A stretch of DNA of 64,000 nt from Thiotrichales bacterium (lineage in GTDB: Bacteria > Pseudomonadota > Gammaproteobacteria > Thiomicrospirales > Thiomicrospiraceae): the NCBI GenBank assembly GCA_016938655.1, contig JAFGUG010000099.1, positions 35,456 through 99,455 on the forward strand, in the 5' to 3' direction. The notes under the pieces were generated by a model. The model was not told where the DNA came from and did no database searches. It saw only the letters and a list, made by a program, of their open reading frames with translations. Positions 19,066 to 27,214 of the stretch are shown in pieces; the stretch's first letter is position 1; every line of letters begins with the position of its first letter. A program made the position numbers and the translations under genes.

Positions 19066-19081
19066 TAAGCAGGCCTGCTTA
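19066..19081. repeat. CAGGCCTG palindrome after troD-like gene (copy 2)
   Basis: A second perfect 16-bp palindrome (TAAGCAGG and its complement) 40 nt from the first, closer to the convergent HAD gene. Two copies in one short convergent spacer could serve one strand each. Confidence 0.55.
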
Positions 19082-19114
19082 CTTTGATTTTGCTTTAACA
19101 CCGTAAAGGTAACT

Positions 19115-19147
19115 TAAGTCACCTAAGTCACCTAAGTCACCTAAGTC
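19115..19147. repeat. Tandem 9-bp repeat, TAAGTCACC, about four copies
   Basis: Units at 19115, 19124, 19133 and 19142 are identical for TAAGTCACC, the last differing after TAAGTC. The final unit supplies part of the stop codon of the HAD phosphatase gene (TCA on the plus strand at 19146-19148), so the array reaches into the coding sequence. Confidence 0.8.
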
Positions 19148-19994
19148 ATTTAATGAGATAGCTTTCAATAAACTCAGCGACGCCCTCTTCGGCATTCGAC
19201 TTAGCTCGCAACATAGTTGGCAAATGGCTTTTAACCGTTTCTGAGGCATTTTCCATCACCACACCAAACCCCACTAAACGCAACATATCCAAATCATTCA
19301 TACCATCACCCAACGCCACCGTTTGCAGAGCCGACTTGCCTTTCATCTCGAGTAATTTGGACAATGCCATCCCCTTTGAAACCCCAAGATTCATGACCTC
19401 TAAATACTCTGGCGAGGTAAACGTGATATTCAACAGTGCTGAAAATTGCGCCGATAACGCCCGCTCTAAGAGCACAAGCATGGCATGCTCTGCCGTAAAG
19501 TAGATTTTATCAATGCGTGATAAATCCAATGCATTAAAGTCGGAAATCTGATATCGAAACCCAGATTGGTCATGCATTGCCAGCAACGCTTCGTGCGGCT
19601 CTTCAACAAACCACGAGTCTTGTTGATAAAGGTTACGATGAACGTCAAACTCACGCGATACCGCCAAAACCGCTTCAACCAAATGTGCTGGCATCTGGTT
19701 TTCGTATAACACTTGGCCTCTAAAATCATGAATCCGCGCACCATTCGAGGTAATCAAACACGCATCTACCCCCAGCTGCTTTGCCATTAAATGGACATCT
19801 TCATAATGCCGACCGGTCGCTAACATAAACTCGGTACCTTGCTTTACCAAGCGCTGCACTGTCTGGATGGTTCGCTCTGAAAGCTTGTGTTCAGCGTTCA
19901 ACAAAGTGCCGTCCATATCGGCCACCACCAACTGAACATGGTCTCTATCCGGAAACGTTAAGGTTGAAGGTAAAGAAGTGAAGTGATTGGTCAT
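19146..19994 (-). CDS. HAD-IIB (Cof-type) sugar-phosphate or cofactor phosphatase
   Basis: The 282-residue cytoplasmic HAD hydrolase has motif I DMDGTLLN near residues 26-33, motif II ATGR, a C2B cap in the middle, and motif III/IV in KGMALSKLLEM and ALGDGMNDLDML. It belongs to the YidA/YbhA-like Cof family, whose members dephosphorylate sugar phosphates, FMN or PLP; the substrate cannot be read. It lies 10 nt after the BFD-type gene. Its stop codon falls in a 9-bp tandem repeat. Confidence 0.85.
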   Translation of the reverse strand: MTNHFTSLPSTLTFPDRDHVQLVVADMDGTLLNAEHKLSERTIQTVQRLVKQGTEFMLATGRHYEDVHLMAKQLGVDACLITSNGARIHDFRGQVLYENQMPAHLVEAVLAVSREFDVHRNLYQQDSWFVEEPHEALLAMHDQSGFRYQISDFNALDLSRIDKIYFTAEHAMLVLLERALSAQFSALLNITFTSPEYLEVMNLGVSKGMALSKLLEMKGKSALQTVALGDGMNDLDMLRLVGFGVVMENASETVKSHLPTMLRAKSNAEEGVAEFIESYLIK

Positions 19995-20004
19995 GTGCGT
20001 GTCG

Positions 20005-20361
20005 TTAGTTGGCTGAATCTGAGCAGGCCTGCTCAGTTTCAGACGCTTCTAAGTTTTTAGTGTCTTCTGATGCTTTGGCAGGTTCACTTAAATCGTGAGC
20101 GTTCAACACCTCAACCAAACGTTCAACTTGCAGCTTGCAACAGCCACTGCCTTGGCAGGCATAGGTTTGATTTGAAATGGCCTCTACGGTTTTTGCCCCG
20201 CGATGAAAGGCCTCAATAATGTCTTTTTTGGGCACGTCATAACACACACACACATTACGACTTAGGTTTTCGGTTAACAAACGTGGTAATTGCGCCGGCA
20301 CGTCTTGAGTTTGGGCATTGTCTGCTGCGGATGTTTTGGTGGTAAGGGGTTTAGATGTCAT
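20005..20361 (-). CDS. BFD-type [2Fe-2S]-binding protein
   Basis: The 118-residue protein has a central BFD-like domain with cysteines C38 and C40 (CVCYDV) and C69, C74 and C75 (ACQGSGCCKLQ), the pattern of bacterioferritin-associated ferredoxin and the BFD domains of nitrite reductases. The flanks are low-complexity. The C-terminal end SETEQACSDSAN is encoded partly by an 18-bp perfect palindrome of the CAGGCCTG family (20019-20036 region), suggesting that the repeat extended the coding sequence. Probable role: iron-sulfur electron transfer or iron release; partner unknown. It lies 4 nt after the PilZ gene. Confidence 0.8.
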   Translation of the reverse strand: MTSKPLTTKTSAADNAQTQDVPAQLPRLLTENLSRNVCVCYDVPKKDIIEAFHRGAKTVEAISNQTYACQGSGCCKLQVERLVEVLNAHDLSEPAKASEDTKNLEASETEQACSDSAN

Positions 20362-20365
20362 GCCG

Positions 20366-21289
20366 CTATTTTAACTCAGGATGTGCAGAAACCAACTCTT
20401 GCTCAATCACAAACTGCGTAATTAAAGCCTGCTGACCTGGCGCTACATTTTCAAACTCAAACGACACCCGGTAACGAGATTTTGGTTTTTCTGATTGCTG
20501 ACTAGAAACGCTTGTCCCAATAGGCAAGCGACCAACAATTCTGGCTTGTGCCGCCACAATCGCTTGAGGTAACTGCATTAAAACATAAAACGACCCATCC
20601 GCTGCGAACTCGTCTTCACCCTCAATCGCCAACCCGCCAGTACTTAAATTGAGCCCACGAATCGGCCAATGCTCCGGATAACTCAAATCGCCAAAGCGGG
20701 CTTTTAAATCGGTGTAGGCTTGCTCGTAGATATTGAGCTTAAAGATTAGGTTTTGCAGTACTTGCGCTAACCAATTGCCTTTATCAGCCAAGGCAGCCAA
20801 ATTATGCAAATAACGCTCACCTGAGAAGGGAGCATAAAGCGGCCGTGTAAATAGAAAAACTTGACCATCATAACTTTGCTCAACCGCTGCAAGTAAACTT
20901 AAAATCAGTTCGTCCACTCGGTAGTAAAGCGCATGAATCAATGGAAAAACCGACGATTTGCCATTCCCCTCAGGCATGCTAATCAGACGGTCTTGATCAA
21001 GTTTGGGGTAAAAGTCTTTAGATTGGCGCGGGTCTTTACCTTGAATAAGATAATCCAGCAGCCACACCAAAAAGTCGACACGCTGATTAACCCCTTTAAA
21101 TAGATTAATCGCACCGTTTCTGAGGTGTTTTTCATCTAAGAACAAATGATTTAACTGACTTTGATGACGTTGAAAAGCGGCATTCGATTTAGAAGGAACC
21201 GACATCTCAGAAACAGACTCGGGCACTGCCCAGATAAAGACAGGCAGTTCGACATTCATTCTAAAAAATTTACGCTTATTTTCGGGCAT
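20366..21289 (-). CDS. PilZ domain protein (putative c-di-GMP effector)
   Basis: The 307-residue protein begins KRKFFRMNVELPV, which fits the RxxxR arginine loop of PilZ domains, and has the matching NLSTGGLAIEG (D/N-x-S-x-x-G) block at about 220. Between these lies a roughly 180-residue alpha-helical insert with no family I recognise. It should bind c-di-GMP in the cytoplasm. It heads a PilZ-BFD-HAD series with very short gaps. A Cache-GGDEF cyclase is encoded 12 kb away. Confidence 0.75.
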   Translation of the reverse strand: MPENKRKFFRMNVELPVFIWAVPESVSEMSVPSKSNAAFQRHQSQLNHLFLDEKHLRNGAINLFKGVNQRVDFLVWLLDYLIQGKDPRQSKDFYPKLDQDRLISMPEGNGKSSVFPLIHALYYRVDELILSLLAAVEQSYDGQVFLFTRPLYAPFSGERYLHNLAALADKGNWLAQVLQNLIFKLNIYEQAYTDLKARFGDLSYPEHWPIRGLNLSTGGLAIEGEDEFAADGSFYVLMQLPQAIVAAQARIVGRLPIGTSVSSQQSEKPKSRYRVSFEFENVAPGQQALITQFVIEQELVSAHPELK

Positions 21290-21484
21290 TCGCTTACCGT
21301 CTTTATCTTAAGAAAACTATGATCATTCGTTTGAACAAACCGAATTTTCTTTATTGTACAGACAGACAAGGCGATTAAAAAGGTGGTAACGACCCATTAC
21401 GCAAACAAAAGATAAGCCGTCTACGAACAACACGTAAACGCCCCACTTAAATTCTACACATGATGAGTCAGGAGGCGTTAACCA

Positions 21485-22864
21485 TTAGTGACCGTGGGGA
21501 ATGGTGGCTCTGAAAACAACCAAGAACAGATAAAACCAAACAATGCCGGCACTCACAAACCAGATGCTTAATCGTTTAAAACCAGATAGCTGCATTAAGC
21601 CTAAACGTTTATGTAAAACAATCAGCGCCCAAGCCACGGCCACATAATTAAACAAGCCAAATAGATGCACCCACCCATCTCGAAAACTCGCCAAAGGTTG
21701 CGCCACCACGGCTGAGCCAATCAGCCAGTACCAGGCATTCATTAGATCAGATGCATAGTGGATAAAAAAGAAACTGCCAATGTGACTAAAGGCACCAATC
21801 AACATTAAAGGAGCCATAAATTGACCTGTCGACTGGAAGAACTGCATGGTGGGCACTTTCATAATTCTCGCACTGAACGCAAAGGTTCCCCAAACAATCG
21901 CAAAGGTGGAAATCAGAGCCATCGATAAGGCCATCACGCCAACCCAATCCAACATTGGAATGGGCAAAATTGACTCCATCCAATTGCCAGCTTGCACCCA
22001 AGGTAACTGGTCTTTGATTGAAGAGTGCCCTAACGAGTGATGAAAACGCATGGTAATCGAAATCACCGCCAGTAACCAAACATAGACCCAAACATTCATC
22101 GGCTCTTTGGCACTGCTTGACTTGGTTAACTGAATCGAAGGTTTGGTTAAATTCAATTCCACCGAATTGCAGGCCTGCGCACAATCCATACACAAGGTGC
22201 AGTCTCCCATTGAATTTTTCTTCTCAAAAAAGTACGGACGTAAATTCCACTCACACGCTTTGGTGCAATCAAACGTTCGGCACGTTTTACAGTGCGTTTG
22301 ATCCGTGCTTAATTTAGCAAAGCCAACTTTACTAAAGGCACTGGTAACGCTGCCAATCGGACAAACTGAACTGCAATAGGCCATGTTTCGATACAGATAA
22401 AACAGGGTCCAAGCAACCAGTGTTAAAACCAAAAAGAACAGTGCTGACACCCAAGGCGTTTTAAGCACGTCTGGGAAAATATAGATGGGCAACCAATAAG
22501 CCACTAACAACAAACCAAATCCAATCCAGCGGTTCTTTAGCCAAGCGGGAAGTGGCTTTTTAGGCCCCATGCGGTTGAGGTGTTTACCGACAAAACTGTG
22601 CGGACAAATACCACAAAACACGGTTCCTAAGGTTGCCATGGTTACAATCAAAAAGAATGGCCAAAACAGCGACCAAAACAGTGCGCCTGTATAAGGGTTT
22701 ACTTCTTCGGTTGGGTAAACCAAGCCAAAATAGATGGCTGAACCCAACATGGCTAATACCAATAAACGAACCGTAAGCATTAACTTGCTGTTGGTAAAAA
22801 ACCACCCAACAATTGGCCAGCCTAGAATATCGAGTTTATTACGTGTTTTTTCAACGGTTTTCAT
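21485..22864 (-). CDS. Membrane polyferredoxin (NapH/CcoG/NosR-like 4Fe-4S protein)
   Basis: The 459-residue protein has several transmembrane helices and four cysteine clusters: FCGICPHSF (about 85), SSVCPIG (about 168), CKTCRTFDCTKACEW (about 190) and CTLCMDCAQACNS (about 220), the last two being ferredoxin-like. The CxxxCP loops after membrane helices are typical of NapH, CcoG and NosR proteins, which pass electrons across or along the membrane. It starts 9 nt after a TonB-dependent receptor gene, so a role in reducing a metal or cofactor taken up by that receptor is a reasonable inference. The substrate is unknown. A CAGGCCTG palindrome lies at 22170. Confidence 0.82.
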   Translation of the reverse strand: MKTVEKTRNKLDILGWPIVGWFFTNSKLMLTVRLLVLAMLGSAIYFGLVYPTEEVNPYTGALFWSLFWPFFLIVTMATLGTVFCGICPHSFVGKHLNRMGPKKPLPAWLKNRWIGFGLLLVAYWLPIYIFPDVLKTPWVSALFFLVLTLVAWTLFYLYRNMAYCSSVCPIGSVTSAFSKVGFAKLSTDQTHCKTCRTFDCTKACEWNLRPYFFEKKNSMGDCTLCMDCAQACNSVELNLTKPSIQLTKSSSAKEPMNVWVYVWLLAVISITMRFHHSLGHSSIKDQLPWVQAGNWMESILPIPMLDWVGVMALSMALISTFAIVWGTFAFSARIMKVPTMQFFQSTGQFMAPLMLIGAFSHIGSFFFIHYASDLMNAWYWLIGSAVVAQPLASFRDGWVHLFGLFNYVAVAWALIVLHKRLGLMQLSGFKRLSIWFVSAGIVWFYLFLVVFRATIPHGH

Positions 22865-22873
22865 TACTCGCTC

Positions 22874-24976
22874 CTAGTACTTGTATTGGTAGCTCAACAT
22901 GATATTTCGTGGTGTACCAGGCGTGTAATAGTAACTATCTGGATTACCGTAAACCCCAGCGGTTTTTGAAACTTCAGATGCATAACGTTTGTCGCCAATG
23001 TTATGAACACTCAAGTTTAGTTTGTGCGCTTTGTGTGCATACCCAGCGGTTAAGTGCACCACACCATCATAACCATCGTACTTTTCAGTGTTCGCATCAT
23101 CCATATAGTAAGAACTTACACCAGTGGTCTCTAAACGTGCACTGTAAGCTGCTTTTCGCCAATCCAAAAACAGGCTGTACTGGAAATCAGGAGAGAATCG
23201 AAGCGTGTTGCCTGAGTAGTCGTTGGTACCACTGATATAGTCCACGTACTCATAACGAGTTTTAGAACCACTGGCTCCGACTGCCCATTGCGATGTCAAG
23301 TGATACGCCGCCGTTAGCTCCAAACCACGCTTATCGGTTTCACCGGCGTTTTCGTAATAATCCGCATAGCTATTCTCAACCTGAACAATTTCATCTTTGA
23401 GTTTATTAAAATAGAGCGCGACGTCCGCTGACCATTTTTTACTGCGATGTTTTAAACCAATTTCATAGTTGGTTGAGGTGGACGCATCCAAGGTTTTTTC
23501 AGGTGCGTTATCACGAGTGGCTTGCATTTCACTTTCGGTTGGCGCTTGGTTTGAAGAGGCAATCAATCCATAGACATTGGTTTGTGGCGTTAACGCATAC
23601 GAGGCGCCAATTTTTGGTGAGAACAGGTGGTACGTTTCGTCATACGAGTAAACACCCGAACCCGCTCCATAAGAACCGCTCCCCCAGTTATAAGCCAAGA
23701 TTTCATCTCCATCAATGCTCATATCTACCCGATCGTAACGAATCCCCAAGTCCACGGTTAGATTCTTTATTGGAGAAAAACTATCTTGAATATAGGCGCC
23801 TAAAATCGTACTTTTACTGTCTTCTACTTGCGCTAAATCGCCTTTTTCATCGGTTAACACAACACCATCTGCATCCACATCACGGTAGGTATACTTTTTA
23901 CCATCGTTGCGAATATCAGTACGTGCCGTTAGCCCAAATAAAAACTCAGCCGATTGACCAAACGCTTGATGCGTTCTATTCCAGGCTAAATCGGTTCCTA
24001 ATACTTTATTATCGTTAGCATCATTAATCATGCCTGTCACCGGATGATAATGCTGCCACTGGGTAAAATAGACTTGCGGTTTAAAGGTGTACTCACCCAC
24101 GGTGGTTTCGTAACGACTGTTGAAAAACAACATGGTCGAGTAACGACCACTCTTTTGCCAGTCGCCATTGGTGTTCGTGGTTTCGCCACTGTCTTTATAG
24201 GCTGCAAATTCAGACGCACTGAGTGATTGAGGAAGCTGTAAATTCGCTTCGGTGTAGGCCAACTCGGTCTCTAAAACCGAATCATCATCGAACATGTGAC
24301 CGTGCTTAAGGCTCACTTGAGTGGTATCAAAGTCGTTCCAATCACGCCAATCGTTATCTGATGTTCGGTGCGATACATTAATGGCTAAGCTGTCATTGTC
24401 ATCCACAGTAATCGATTTTTTAGCATTAAAAACAACCGAGCCAAATGAACCCACTCCAACCTTAATACGATCTTGTTGTTCATTAAATACCGACTTTGAT
24501 TTGATAAACACCACCCCACCACTGGCATTGCTGGCATAGATGGAACCCGGTCCTTTGTAAATTTCAATCCCTTCCATATCATCAATATCAATCAAATCAA
24601 AACGGGTAAAACTATCGGGATCGGTCATTGGTACGCCATCACGAATCACCATAATTTCACGCACCCCATAAGGCGCTTTTAAGCCCGCACCACGAATAAT
24701 CAAGCGCGAATCGTATCCGTTATTCTTAGAGATGGCCTGAACGCCAGGAATACTGTCAATCACATCATTAATGTTCATGGCATTTTCACGCTCAATTTGC
24801 TTTTCATCAACGACCGCGACACTTTGCGGAACGGTTTTACTACCACGCTCCACTTTAGTAGCAGTAATACTGATGCGGTCTAATTCAACAATGTCATCGG
24901 TTTGAGCAACCACAAAGGTAGAAGTGGAGCTAAAAAGAGCGGCCAGAATGGCCAAGGTGAGTTTTTTTGGTTGCAT
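22874..24976 (-). CDS. TonB-dependent outer-membrane receptor
   Basis: A 700-residue receptor when started at MQPKKLTLAILAAL, which gives a clean signal peptide ending at FVVAQ and has AAAGGGA in ribosome-binding position. An in-frame upstream ATG would add 25 residues and spoil it. The plug domain follows (ISITATKVERGSKTVPQ, IDSIPGVQAISKN, IYKGPGSIYASNASGG), then a 22-strand-type beta barrel ending in an aromatic residue (LSYQYKY). Substrate not readable; it could be a metal chelate or a cofactor. It precedes the membrane polyferredoxin gene by 9 nt. Confidence 0.9.
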   Translation of the reverse strand: MQPKKLTLAILAALFSSTSTFVVAQTDDIVELDRISITATKVERGSKTVPQSVAVVDEKQIERENAMNINDVIDSIPGVQAISKNNGYDSRLIIRGAGLKAPYGVREIMVIRDGVPMTDPDSFTRFDLIDIDDMEGIEIYKGPGSIYASNASGGVVFIKSKSVFNEQQDRIKVGVGSFGSVVFNAKKSITVDDNDSLAINVSHRTSDNDWRDWNDFDTTQVSLKHGHMFDDDSVLETELAYTEANLQLPQSLSASEFAAYKDSGETTNTNGDWQKSGRYSTMLFFNSRYETTVGEYTFKPQVYFTQWQHYHPVTGMINDANDNKVLGTDLAWNRTHQAFGQSAEFLFGLTARTDIRNDGKKYTYRDVDADGVVLTDEKGDLAQVEDSKSTILGAYIQDSFSPIKNLTVDLGIRYDRVDMSIDGDEILAYNWGSGSYGAGSGVYSYDETYHLFSPKIGASYALTPQTNVYGLIASSNQAPTESEMQATRDNAPEKTLDASTSTNYEIGLKHRSKKWSADVALYFNKLKDEIVQVENSYADYYENAGETDKRGLELTAAYHLTSQWAVGASGSKTRYEYVDYISGTNDYSGNTLRFSPDFQYSLFLDWRKAAYSARLETTGVSSYYMDDANTEKYDGYDGVVHLTAGYAHKAHKLNLSVHNIGDKRYASEVSKTAGVYGNPDSYYYTPGTPRNIMLSYQYKY

Positions 24977-25150
24977 GTATAAGTCCCTTTTAAATTTTGT
25001 GGGAATTATAGATGGCAAACCAAAAAAACAAATTGAGGAGTGATTAAGCAAACATTAAGAGAAACCTAACAAACTAGAACAAACCCTATACACATTTACT
25101 ATAACTTATACAGGGTGTTTTGAATCCGTTAACCAGCGGACACGCTGATT

Positions 25151-26218
25151 TTAAGAGGTCTTTGAATTGGGTCTGGGTAAAACTGTTAAATTACAATTTT
25201 GCACGGTGTCATGAATAAAGTGCAATTTACCCTGAACAATCGGAGATAAAAAGAATGGGTAAGGGTCCGCCATTCCCATACTGCGGTTAAGTGCGTTCAT
25301 AATTTGCGCCACTCTCCCCCACTCCTGAAACCAGTCTTTAAAGTCATTCTTTTTCGGTTCATAAACACTTAAACCATAACTGACGGCTGTTTCTAAGGTG
25401 TCAACCATGTGCAAATAGTGCGCCCAAGTTTCCGCCCAGTCTTCATGCGGGTGGCTACTGGCATACGAGGTAATAAAACGGGTTTGCCAATGATTCAAAC
25501 GACCCCGTTCATAATAGTATTGCAAGGCCTGCTCATAGTCTTCACGTTCATCCCCAAAAAATTCTCTAAAGGCCTCTAATCGATTACACTCTTGAATTAA
25601 ACGTTTCCAGTAATAATGACCAACCTCATGTCTAAAATGTCCTAATAGAGTGCGATAACGTTCCGCCATTTTTTCTTTCATGCTGTGTAAGAAAGCTTCA
25701 TCCGCTTCTGCAGCATTAATGGTAATTAAGCCATTATTATGACCCGTTAACACATGTTTTAAGTCAACGTATGGGTTGCTGCGCTGATCTTCCAAAAACT
25801 CAAACCGCAAACACTCTGTTGTTGTCCCAATGGGCGAGAACAACTTCATATCAAGTAAGCTGTAAATTAATGTACGCTTTGAGCGCTCTAGTAAGCGCCA
25901 ACGCTTAACATTAATATCGACATTTTGATCTGGAATGACCTGTGTCGTTCGACAGGATACGCACTGGCACTCATCCTTAGAATCGCCATTAGCAATCAGC
26001 CAATTACACTTAACTTCGGTTTCCCGAAGACCACACAACCTAAAACCAATGTCTTCTCCCGCTGGAGATAGGTGGGTATAAAACATCGAATCTGTTCGTA
26101 TTTCGCCACTCCACATGGTTCTCGCAGAGGGATCATAAGCCAAATCTCGACCACACGCTTCGCACGCGTAATTTTGAAAGAACACTTCATGCCCACATTG
26201 GCAAAAAAATCGTTTCAT
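25151..26218 (-). CDS. Zinc-ribbon metallopeptidase-like protein (Peptidase_Mx type)
   Basis: The 355-residue protein has an N-terminal zinc ribbon (FFCQCGHEVFFQNYACEACG) and a second CxxC-type pair in ECQCVSCR. A gluzincin-like HExGH motif, FRHEVGHYYWKR, lies near residue 200, with a distal Asp/Glu/His region (HEDWAETWAHYLH). I recognise it as the putative zinc-binding peptidase family (PF15887-like). It is the last gene of the glucosylglycerate / ATP-grasp / alpha-E operon. The usual transglutaminase-like partner of alpha-E and ATP-grasp genes is missing, and this protein may stand in for it. Confidence 0.75.
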   Translation of the reverse strand: MKRFFCQCGHEVFFQNYACEACGRDLAYDPSARTMWSGEIRTDSMFYTHLSPAGEDIGFRLCGLRETEVKCNWLIANGDSKDECQCVSCRTTQVIPDQNVDINVKRWRLLERSKRTLIYSLLDMKLFSPIGTTTECLRFEFLEDQRSNPYVDLKHVLTGHNNGLITINAAEADEAFLHSMKEKMAERYRTLLGHFRHEVGHYYWKRLIQECNRLEAFREFFGDEREDYEQALQYYYERGRLNHWQTRFITSYASSHPHEDWAETWAHYLHMVDTLETAVSYGLSVYEPKKNDFKDWFQEWGRVAQIMNALNRSMGMADPYPFFLSPIVQGKLHFIHDTVQNCNLTVLPRPNSKTS

Positions 26219-26262
26219 AGCACTCCTGTCAGAATCAAAGACAAACGTTGTTTACTCAATAA

Positions 26263-27204
26263 TTATGCAACTTCAACCGGATTAAACCAAATTGCATAAA
26301 GTTCTTCATGAATCCCTGATAGATCAGCCTGTATCTCATCCAAGTATTCATGGAGATCACTCGACCCAACTTCAAATCTTGCCGTGTCATCCATTGAAGA
26401 CATGAGCTCTTCAATTAGATGCGTCACGGTTTGGCTATTGGGTAATTTCACAACCATGCCGTGCATAGTAACCAAACAGTATCTCAGAGAACGCGCAAAT
26501 TCAAAATCATTGATTAAGAAATCGACCACATCTTGACCGGTGATTTCAGTTTGGTAATGCTGTCGATACATAAAATAGGCACTGACTGACTTCAACAGAT
26601 TCGCCCATAAGATGCTGTCATACTGGTACTCAAGATCAGATTGATCGGCTTGCGCGGCAAACAAACCGCCTACATCTAAGGTTCTAGATGTCATATCGGC
26701 TCGTTCAATCGCCATCCCTAACTTCATAAAACGATAGGTTTCATTCTGGCTCATGGTACTGGCTAGCATGCCTGACCACGCCTGACAGGCTTTAATAATC
26801 TTTTCCAGCAGACTGTTGCGATCACGACGGGTTTGAAAACTCTCTTGGCTCTCTTTTACCATCAAGTACAATTCGTTTATGTGAATCCAAGCTTCTCGCG
26901 GCAAAATATCTCGAGTGGTGCGCGTGTTCTCTCTGGCCCACCACAGTGAGGACATTAACGATACCGGATTATTCAAGTCTGATAACAGCATTGTCATCAC
27001 ATTCTTTTCGGTACGAGCGTCGTAATGTTCTTCAAAATAATCTTCTGTACTGGTAATTTCTACCAAAGCATACCAACTTAATTTAGCGGATCTTGGAAGG
27101 TCAAACATCAACTGGGATTGCACTCGGGCTAAACGAGCGGTGTTCTCTACACGCTCAACATAACGTGCCAACCAATATATTCTCTCTGCAACTCTTGATA
27201 ACAT
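26263..27204 (-). CDS. Alpha-E domain protein (DUF403)
   Basis: The 313-residue, all-helical protein starts MLSRVAERIYWLARYVER, the signature of the alpha-E family. Residues ENTARLARV and the MSSLWWARENTRTTRD block are typical. Alpha-E proteins accompany circularly permuted ATP-grasp enzymes and are predicted to act with them in making or attaching peptides (amidoligase systems); direct biochemistry is lacking. It lies 10 nt downstream of such an ATP-grasp gene here. Confidence 0.87.
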   Translation of the reverse strand: MLSRVAERIYWLARYVERVENTARLARVQSQLMFDLPRSAKLSWYALVEITSTEDYFEEHYDARTEKNVMTMLLSDLNNPVSLMSSLWWARENTRTTRDILPREAWIHINELYLMVKESQESFQTRRDRNSLLEKIIKACQAWSGMLASTMSQNETYRFMKLGMAIERADMTSRTLDVGGLFAAQADQSDLEYQYDSILWANLLKSVSAYFMYRQHYQTEITGQDVVDFLINDFEFARSLRYCLVTMHGMVVKLPNSQTVTHLIEELMSSMDDTARFEVGSSDLHEYLDEIQADLSGIHEELYAIWFNPVEVA

Positions 27205-27214
27205 GATGCTCTCC

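Noticed and set aside
23473..24018. Plus-strand frame of 181 codons opposite the TonB receptor
   Set aside because: Composition is rich in His, Arg and Ser as expected for a shadow frame of a beta barrel, with no family resemblance.
24977..25150. Fur box upstream of the TonB receptor
   Set aside because: The spacer is A+T rich but I could not find a convincing 19-bp Fur-type dyad.
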